From DASPKX01 sp035627835 (GTDB lineage Bacteria > Verrucomicrobiota > Verrucomicrobiia > Limisphaerales > SXQI01): a stretch of 20,794 nucleotides of DNA. The notes beneath the pieces were generated by a model. That model ran no database searches. It was not told the DNA's origin and saw only the letters and a list, made by a program, of their open reading frames with translations. Position numbers and translations under genes: made by a program. The DNA lies in the NCBI GenBank assembly GCA_035627835.1, contig DASPKX010000162.1, positions 1-20,794 on the forward strand, read 5' to 3'. This document shows, piece by piece, positions 15,840 through 20,794 of the stretch (position 1 is its first letter; every line of letters begins with the position of its first letter).

Positions 15840-16164
15840 ATCGCCTTCTTGTATGCAGCTTTCTTGCCATCTCCAATCGAAGACTTTGCAAAACTTGCCA
15901 CCGCCTCCGCCAAATCGGCAAACAACCCTAGAATGACAGAGATCGAACGCTTTGACCCACCCTCACGTGTAAGTGATCCCCTTCAAGAGTCTCGTTCCAC
16001 ACTTGGCATGGGACACTCCGCCTGCCGCCAGGCCTCCGAAGCCGCAGGCTCTCTCTCATCCCTGCCCAATCCTTAGTCAGTGCAAAGGCATTCCAGCCAG
16101 TTTTTAGCGTCCGCCTCGTCGTAAACAGCTCTTTGTTTCCCATCGTCCCCCTCGTGGGACTTTC
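15840..16164. other. Gene-free stretch with a hairpin and possible interspersed repeat
   Basis: No frame here looks like a real protein. A hairpin GCCTGC...GCAGGC (16020-16049) contains an inner GGC...GCC stem. The part from about 15990 to 16140 has no coding character but is not simple sequence. It could be a copy of a dispersed repeat family, which only a genome-wide comparison would show. Confidence 0.4.
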
Positions 16165-16193
16165 TTGCTCGGCCTTTGTTTTCCTCCTAAATT
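16165..16193 (+). promoter_or_regulatory. Putative promoter of the response regulator-tag unit
   Basis: TTGCTC (16165-16170) and TAAATT (16188-16193) are 17 bases apart, the preferred spacing of a housekeeping promoter. Transcription would begin near 16200, only about 6 bases before the ATG at 16206, which lacks a Shine-Dalgarno. Confidence 0.35.
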
Positions 16194-16205
16194 GAACTCA
16201 CCCAG

Positions 16206-16859
16206 ATGAAGCGGCCCGTCTTGCTTATCATTGAAGACGAGGATCTCCAGTACGAGATCTATGAAGACGCCTTGTCCGACTATCAATTGGTTCGCGCCAC
16301 ATCGGCTTCCGATGCGTTAAATCAAATCCCGCACGTCCGCCCGGACCTCATCCTGCTGGATCACATTCTTGATGGGGGCGAGCTTGGGCTCGAGTTTTTG
16401 CCTGAGCTGAAAGAGCTGGTCCCCTACGTGCCCATCATCATCGTTTCAGGAGCCCTCGAGGTGCATCAACAAATCGAAGCACTGCAAGGCCCGCGGCGCG
16501 CGCACTACTGCATCACCAAGCCCGTGGGGATTGATGAACTCCGCAAAACAGTGGCCACAGCATTAGCGGAATGCGGCGAGACTGAAGTGGTTCGGCAGTT
16601 CGAAGCCCTTGAGCGTTCGAAGCGGGTGGATGCCGATTTCCTCTTCACCCGCTCGACAGACCGTCTCAGCCGCCAAACCGAAATACGCCGGATCGTGAGC
16701 AACAACCCGCAGCGCCCCAACGTGTCTGCTCTAGCTCGCGAATTCAAGGTCGCGCGGCGCACCATTATTCGCGATCTTCAGGAACTCATCCGCCGGGGCG
16801 AGCTGCGCGCTGAGGTCTTCCCGAAATGGGAGACCGCCACCGAGCACGACCCCGATTAA
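16206..16859 (+). CDS. Response regulator with N-terminal receiver and C-terminal helix-turn-helix domain
   Basis: A 217-residue two-component regulator. The receiver domain (about 1-120) has the acidic pocket EDE (10-12), the phospho-acceptor D52 in LILLDH, S81 in IIVSGA and K105 in ITKP, so all key residues are present. Residues about 155-205 form a DeoR/HTH_11-like winged helix, with NVSALAREFKVARRTIIRDL as the recognition part followed by RRGELRA. This is not the usual OmpR, NarL or NtrC output domain. No histidine kinase gene is in the window, so it is an orphan here. The tag gene begins 5 bases after its stop, so it is probably co-transcribed with a DNA alkylation repair enzyme, which it might also regulate. 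Confidence 0.85.
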   Translation: MKRPVLLIIEDEDLQYEIYEDALSDYQLVRATSASDALNQIPHVRPDLILLDHILDGGELGLEFLPELKELVPYVPIIIVSGALEVHQQIEALQGPRRAHYCITKPVGIDELRKTVATALAECGETEVVRQFEALERSKRVDADFLFTRSTDRLSRQTEIRRIVSNNPQRPNVSALAREFKVARRTIIRDLQELIRRGELRAEVFPKWETATEHDPD

Positions 16860-16864
16860 CCACC

Positions 16865-17455
16865 ATGGCTTTAGAATCTGCGCCGCAACGCTGCGGCTGG
16901 TCCACGCACACAGAACTCATGACTCGTTACCATGACGAGGAATGGGGTGTGCCGCTCCACAATGACACCGGCCATTTCGAAGCAATCGTTCTGGACGGAG
17001 CGCAAGCTGGGCTGAGTTGGTCCACCATTCTCAACAAACGCCAGAGTTACCGCGAAGCTTACGACAATTTCGATGTCGCAAAAGTCGCACGCTACACTGA
17101 CAAGAAGGTTGAGAAACTCCTGGCGAATCCAGGCATCGTGCGCAACCGATTGAAGGTCGCCTCCTCTATCACGAACGCACGCGCCTTTCTGAAAGTGCAG
17201 GAAGAATTCGGCTCATTCGACGCCTACATCTGGCGTTTCGTTGATGGGCAGCCGATTCAGAACAAATGGAACGACCTGAAGCAAGTCCCCGCCCGCACCG
17301 CACAATCGGATGCCATGAGCAAAGACCTCCTCGCGCGTGGCTTCAAATTCGTCGGTTCAACGATCTGCTACGCCTACATGCAGGCAGCCGGAATGGTGAA
17401 CGACCACCTCACGACCTGCTTCCGCCATGAGCAGGTCAAAGGGAAGAGGCGTTAA
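16865..17455 (+). CDS. tag: DNA-3-methyladenine glycosylase I
   Basis: Tag removes 3-methyladenine from alkylated DNA and starts base excision repair. The 196-residue length is close to E. coli Tag (187). The family motifs are complete: RCGW (C10), YHDEEWG (H23), DGAQAGLSWSTILNKR, and near the end GFKFVGSTICYAYMQAAG and NDHLTTCF (H181, C185). C10, H23, H181 and C185 match the four zinc ligands of the E. coli enzyme, including the H-4-C spacing. The ATG 16865 is chosen over a longer frame because relatives begin a few residues before RCGW and it lies 5 bases after the upstream stop. Second gene of the regulator-tag unit. Confidence 0.95.
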   Translation: MALESAPQRCGWSTHTELMTRYHDEEWGVPLHNDTGHFEAIVLDGAQAGLSWSTILNKRQSYREAYDNFDVAKVARYTDKKVEKLLANPGIVRNRLKVASSITNARAFLKVQEEFGSFDAYIWRFVDGQPIQNKWNDLKQVPARTAQSDAMSKDLLARGFKFVGSTICYAYMQAAGMVNDHLTTCFRHEQVKGKRR

Positions 17456-17474
17456 AGGCTCTTTTGAGCCTTGT

Positions 17475-17519
17475 GGTTTACGGATTACGAAGCATAGTTC
17501 TACAAATATCTCGTAAACC
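17475..17519 (+). promoter_or_regulatory. Inverted repeat over the probable toxin-antitoxin promoter
   Basis: GGTTTACG (17475-17482) and CGTAAACC (17512-17519) are perfect 8-bp inverted arms. The first overlaps a -35-like TTTACG (17477-17482). An 18-base spacer leads to a -10-like TACAAA (17501-17506). The second arm covers the likely transcript start. This layout suits autorepression by the antitoxin or toxin-antitoxin complex, as is common in such operons. Confidence 0.5.
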
Positions 17520-17525
17520 GAATCA

Positions 17526-18176
17526 GTGAGCACAGCCCTTAAAGAGCAGCAACGCCTTCGGCAAGGAAATGAGCCTTGGCGGAAAGCTTTCGTGAAAGCT
17601 CAACGACTTGGAGCAGAAGAATTGCGAGGTGTTGTAATCACGCGCAGTTTGGAAGCCATCCTCAAGTGCGTTGAAGCGGCTGATGCCGAGCACCTGAAGG
17701 AAATCGCCAGCGCACCGACCAACTACGAGGTTTTGTTGCGGCAGCTCACAGGTTCCCTTGATGTGCTTAGGAATGAAGATCCTTTGGCCAAAGCCCGTCT
17801 GCGCGGTGTGCAAATGAAAGAAGATCTGCTGAACCGCGGTGGGGGAGCAGTGACGGCAGCCGAAGCTGGCAAGTTGCTTAAGCTTACAAGACAGGCCGTT
17901 GATAAACGGCGGAAGGCGCGAAAGCTGCTCGCGCTTGAATTTGGCAAACGGGGCCATCTGTATCCAGCGTTCCAGTTCGACGAGCAAATCGCCGACAACC
18001 TCCAACGAGTCTTAACTGTTATTGACCGGCGCGTTGAGAACTGGACACTGCTCGCATTTTTCCTCAACGGAAACCGCTACCTCAAGGGGGCCACCCCATT
18101 GGAATGGCTGCGTGAAGGCAAGCTTGAGGAAGTGCTGCGCGCGGCGAAAGCGTACGGGGAACACGGAGCGGCTTAG
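17526..18176 (+). CDS. Antitoxin of a RES-type toxin-antitoxin pair (Xre/MbcA/ParS-like C-terminus)
   Basis: A 216-residue cytoplasmic protein. Residues 1-105 are mostly helical and not recognised. Residues about 109-131 are a helix-turn-helix (VTAAEAGKLLKLTRQAVDKR). A basic linker GKRGHLYPAF follows. Residues 172-214 (NWTLLAFFLNGNRYLKGATP, then LEWLREGKLEEVL) match the MbcA/ParS/Xre toxin-binding fold (DUF2384-like). The HTH lies in the middle rather than at the N-terminus as in typical Xre antitoxins of this kind. The start is GTG 17526, without a Shine-Dalgarno, a few bases after the inverted repeat. The RES toxin gene starts 7 bases after the stop. The antitoxin role is inferred from domain and partner. 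Confidence 0.8.
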   Translation: MSTALKEQQRLRQGNEPWRKAFVKAQRLGAEELRGVVITRSLEAILKCVEAADAEHLKEIASAPTNYEVLLRQLTGSLDVLRNEDPLAKARLRGVQMKEDLLNRGGGAVTAAEAGKLLKLTRQAVDKRRKARKLLALEFGKRGHLYPAFQFDEQIADNLQRVLTVIDRRVENWTLLAFFLNGNRYLKGATPLEWLREGKLEEVLRAAKAYGEHGAA

Positions 18177-18183
18177 TCTCGCA

Positions 18184-18759
18184 ATGCCATTGAGTCCTCA
18201 CCCGCCGCCTGCTCTTGCACGAAAGAAACTCCCCATCATCCGCTTCAATGGGCCGCTGTTCCGCATTCATCGCACCGAGGACAATCCACTGCATTTCGGC
18301 CGAAGAATGCTGCACCGTTTCGATTCACCGGACGGGAAATATGGCGTTCTCTATGCGGGTGAGGATTTGTTCTGCGCCTTCATAGAAACACTGGGGCATG
18401 AGCCTGGCAGAGATCTTGTCGAGATGCGTGATCTCGAAATCTGCAGTGTGGCAACTTTGGAGGGTAAACGGGGATTGCGGCTCGTGGACTTCTGCGGCTC
18501 AGGCCTCGCCAAAGTGGGCGCGGACGCTCGACTGTGCGTGGGAGACTATCATCTGGCTCAACAGTGGTCCCAAGCGCTGCACGATCACACCGAGAGGCCG
18601 GACGGCATTCGCTATCCATCGAGGCGCGATCCATCAAGAATCTCCGTAGCGTTGTTTCATCGCTGCCGAAGCGCGATTCGGGTCACGAACTCCATAGAAT
18701 TGGCCTGGCATCCCGATCTCAGCACGGTGCTCGATCACTACGAATTTGGTCTCGCGTAG
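18184..18759 (+). CDS. RES domain toxin, NAD+-degrading type
   Basis: RES toxins deplete cellular NAD+ by glycohydrolysis or phosphorolysis and so stop growth. The 191-residue protein carries the three polar residues that name the family: Arg27 in PLFRIH, Glu68 in CAFIETLGH and Ser146 in GIRYPSRRDP. The GVLYAGED and ISVALFHR blocks also fit. ATG 18184 is chosen because it lies 7 bases after the antitoxin stop. A longer frame would start inside the antitoxin gene and has unlike composition before this point. All catalytic residues are present, so the toxin is probably active and held in check by the upstream antitoxin. Confidence 0.88.
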   Translation: MPLSPHPPPALARKKLPIIRFNGPLFRIHRTEDNPLHFGRRMLHRFDSPDGKYGVLYAGEDLFCAFIETLGHEPGRDLVEMRDLEICSVATLEGKRGLRLVDFCGSGLAKVGADARLCVGDYHLAQQWSQALHDHTERPDGIRYPSRRDPSRISVALFHRCRSAIRVTNSIELAWHPDLSTVLDHYEFGLA

Positions 18760-18805
18760 GGCTGCCTCAAAATGCTCGAGGGGGGCATCTCACCTTTATA
18801 GCGGC

Positions 18806-18838
18806 CGAGTGAGGCGCTTGGGCGGGCGAGTGATGCGC
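18806..18838. repeat. Imperfect direct repeat cgagtgaggcgc / cgagtgatgcgc
   Basis: Two 12-base copies with one mismatch begin 21 bases apart (18806-18817 and 18827-18838). They lie in the 110-base gap between the convergent toxin and ankyrin genes. No function can be assigned. Confidence 0.5.
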
Positions 18839-18869
18839 CTGCGTGTTGAGGAGCGGATCACATGGTGTA

Positions 18870-20231
18870 TTAAAGATGTTTCAGAGCACGTTTAAGTAAA
18901 GGGTCGGTTAAACAACCTTTTGGGAACCGCCCCGCTTGATCGGAAATCTTCCGGTCGGCTCCCGCAATGAGCAGTGCCTTAATCGTCTCAACAGACTGTG
19001 CCATGAATAAGGGGGTCTGGCCATCAACATCCTCCTGATTTGGATTTGCCCCGGCCCGCAGGAGCAGATTCACGGCCTCACGTGAATCCCTCTGAACTGC
19101 CGTGTGAAGCGCGGTGGCACCGGTCGAATTCTGATCCACTGCGGCGCCATTGTTCAGGAGCCACTTCAGTCGCTCAACATCATTGTCTTCAGCAGCAAAT
19201 TGGAGGGGCCATTCGCCCGTCCCACTGACCGCGTTAATATCTGCGCCTGCTTGGCAGAGCACTTCTAACATGCGGATCGACCGCGCCCCGTGGATAGCCT
19301 GAGACTGCACATGATCTTCACTTGCGACTTCGGCGCCGAACTCGATCAAAGCGGAGGCACAGTCTACATGATCCCATGCTGCGGCTTCGTGTAAGGGCGA
19401 ACTCGCAAAAGAGTCTTGGGCGTTGGGGTCTGCGCTCCTACTTTCAAGCCAGCGAAGTATCTCCACGTGCCCGAAACGCGCAGCCAAATGGCAAAGACTT
19501 CCACCAGTGTGGCTGGCCTGGTCAAGATCCGCGCCACGCTCTGCAAGCCAATCCACGATTTGCTGATCTCCACGAACGAATGCAAGCAGCCAAGGTGAGA
19601 GTTGAAATCTCGAGTTCAAGCGATTGATTTCAGTTGAATCGGGATTTAACGCCTGTATGTGGGATACGCCTCCAAGAGCAACGCATTTGTGGAGCGCAGT
19701 CCAGTCGAGAGGCCCTGGATCAGCTCCAAGCTCGATGAGAAGACGCAGAGATTCCAGGTCACCAAAATACAGGCAGACGCTCAGAGGCGATTCTCCATAG
19801 ATTGTTGGCAAGTCTAAAGAAGCGCCCGCAGCGGCGAGACGACGAATAATTGCGCGCTTCGCCCTGGACGAGGGTTGGTAAGAAGCGCTGGTTACGACAG
19901 AATAATTTGAGCCTGTAACGTGTTTTGCATTCCCACCGAGGTGCAGGATCAAGTCCAGGAAAGCGATGTCGGCTATGGCCGCAGCATGATGAATCGGAGT
20001 CGCACCCAAATCATCGGGCAGCTCAAGTTCCGCTCCCGCCCGAACAAGGAATGCGACAGCCGCAGGGGTTATTAAGGGACCTTTGCGCCTGTTAAACGCT
20101 CTAGCTTCCTCCAACGCAAAGCTCAGCGCAGTCTGGCCACTTCGATTTTTTTGATTGATGCATGCACCACTCTCCAAGGCGGAGGCTATTGCATCCACAT
20201 CTCCGCGCGCAGCTGCCGCGTGTAATTGCAT
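18870..20231 (-). CDS. Ankyrin-repeat protein
   Basis: A 453-residue protein made almost wholly of ankyrin repeats from the first residues (LHAAAARGDVDAIASALESG) to the end. About a dozen units can be seen, for example ATPIHHAAAIADIAFLDLIL, SSPLHEAAAWDHVDCASALI, ATALHTAVQRDSREAVNLLL and QTPLFMAQSVETIKALLIAG. There is no signal peptide or membrane segment, so it is probably a cytoplasmic protein-binding scaffold. The partner is unknown. GGTGA lies 4 bases before the ATG at 20231 and supports the start. Base composition is somewhat less GC-rich than in the neighbouring genes. It converges on the RES toxin gene and is divergent from the MBL-fold-like gene, with 152 bases between. Confidence 0.9.
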   Translation of the reverse strand: MQLHAAAARGDVDAIASALESGACINQKNRSGQTALSFALEEARAFNRRKGPLITPAAVAFLVRAGAELELPDDLGATPIHHAAAIADIAFLDLILHLGGNAKHVTGSNYSVVTSASYQPSSRAKRAIIRRLAAAGASLDLPTIYGESPLSVCLYFGDLESLRLLIELGADPGPLDWTALHKCVALGGVSHIQALNPDSTEINRLNSRFQLSPWLLAFVRGDQQIVDWLAERGADLDQASHTGGSLCHLAARFGHVEILRWLESRSADPNAQDSFASSPLHEAAAWDHVDCASALIEFGAEVASEDHVQSQAIHGARSIRMLEVLCQAGADINAVSGTGEWPLQFAAEDNDVERLKWLLNNGAAVDQNSTGATALHTAVQRDSREAVNLLLRAGANPNQEDVDGQTPLFMAQSVETIKALLIAGADRKISDQAGRFPKGCLTDPLLKRALKHL

Positions 20232-20383
20232 CTAATCACCATTGCGCGATTTCACCATTTTGGCCATTCCCCTCGGCATGTTCCTAAGGCTCCGCGGCCA
20301 GATCCTTCCAATCAAGGGCAACCGGCAGCCGTGGTGTCGGTGCCTTGCGAGTACTTCGGAACGGGAGCACTGTTTGAGTGGGT

Positions 20384-20794
20384 ATGGAAACGGGAACTCA
20401 GCTCTTTCAAGTGGCCGATAATATCTGGACGTGGGAACGCTTCTCCGAAGCACACAAAGTCGAACTCACTTCTCAGGCTGTTCTCAAAAACAACACCCTT
20501 TTCATCTTCGATCCGACAGAGGCATCGGACGGTGTCTTCGGCCAGCTCACCAGTGCGGCGTCGCAGCACGTCATTGTGCTTACGAATGAAAATCACGAGC
20601 GGGCTTGCAATCTGTTCGCGGAGAAGCTGAATGCGCCCATCTTTATTGGGGCGCACTCACAATTACACATTCCCGGAGCGAACCGTCTCCCGATCGGCAA
20701 CGCTTCGTGGGAGGGCTGGCTGCTACACCCGCTGCCCGGCGCTGCCCCTGGTGAGATTGCATTCGAGAGCGTGGAGGATTCGTTGATGATGTTT
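20384..20794 (+). CDS. MBL-fold-like hydrolase lacking the usual metal motif, N-terminal part, cut by window edge
   Basis: An open frame begins with ATG 20384 (GAGTGG just upstream) and runs 137 codons to the right edge without a stop. It reads like a metallo-beta-lactamase fold protein: an N-terminal VADNIWTWERF strand, FIFDPTE, a HVIVLTNENHERAC segment where the family usually has the HxHxDH metal motif, then APIFIGAHSQL and PLPGAAPGEIAF, ending SLMMF. The canonical HxHxDH is replaced by TNENHERA, so it may be a non-hydrolytic or differently metallated member. Assignment is by overall pattern and is moderate. Divergent from the ankyrin gene. Confidence 0.6.
   Translation, partial: METGTQLFQVADNIWTWERFSEAHKVELTSQAVLKNNTLFIFDPTEASDGVFGQLTSAASQHVIVLTNENHERACNLFAEKLNAPIFIGAHSQLHIPGANRLPIGNASWEGWLLHPLPGAAPGEIAFESVEDSLMMF

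Noticed and set aside
15928..16143. 71-codon minus-strand frame in the gene-free stretch
   Set aside because: Basic, low-quality composition, no motif; better explained as part of a possible repeat.
18022..18183. N-terminal extension of the RES toxin frame into the antitoxin gene
   Set aside because: Rich in Arg, Cys and Ser, unlike the toxin; the ATG 7 bases after the antitoxin stop is the natural start.
19364..19627. Open frames in other phases within the ankyrin gene
   Set aside because: They overlap clear ankyrin units and have no supporting signals.

Overview
The window looks like a chromosomal piece from a Gram-negative soil or freshwater bacterium of the Verrucomicrobia type, perhaps near Pedosphaera/Limisphaerales. 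This is an inference. It rests on a giant secreted lamin-tail/CotH protein with a C-terminal domain of the kind I associate with that phylum, on lpxA (a lipid A gene, so an outer membrane), on a secreted pectate-lyase/esterase cluster, on frequent starts without a Shine-Dalgarno sequence, and on GC-rich third codon positions. I see no insertion sequence, phage, CRISPR array, rRNA or intact tRNA.

Left part (1-4166). A cation diffusion facilitator gene runs off the left edge on the minus strand. It starts inside the end of a tandem-domain universal stress protein gene. Divergent to these are radC and lpxA, with the stop of radC directly abutting the start of lpxA. A small unknown gene and a glycine-zipper protein gene follow. 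The second has a clear promoter/leader arrangement and a textbook rho-independent terminator.

Middle (4167-11377). A 380-base non-coding stretch holds six in-phase 10-bp repeats and a tRNA-like remnant on the minus strand. It leads into one 2231-codon gene for a secreted multidomain protein: Ig-like domains, five lamin-tail domains, and a CotH-type kinase domain in the centre. A short repetitive block lies after it.

Right-middle (11378-15833). A minus-strand group encodes a PL10-type pectate lyase directly preceded by a secreted alpha/beta-hydrolase esterase. A second, paralogous esterase lies further upstream, with a plus-strand DUF192 lipoprotein gene between the two. Together the enzymes suggest extracellular breakdown of esterified pectin or a related polysaccharide. 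A small single-pass membrane protein gene follows.

Right part (15834-20794). After a gene-free stretch comes a two-gene unit: an orphan response regulator with a C-terminal winged-helix-like domain, and the DNA repair enzyme Tag. Next is a compact RES-type toxin-antitoxin pair with an inverted repeat over its likely promoter. Then come a convergent ankyrin-repeat protein and, divergent from that, an MBL-fold-like protein that lacks the usual metal motif and is cut by the right edge.

The best candidates for something not well described are the RES toxin with its mid-protein-HTH antitoxin, the regulator-Tag unit, the CotH/lamin-tail giant, and the repeat/tRNA-like stretch upstream of it.
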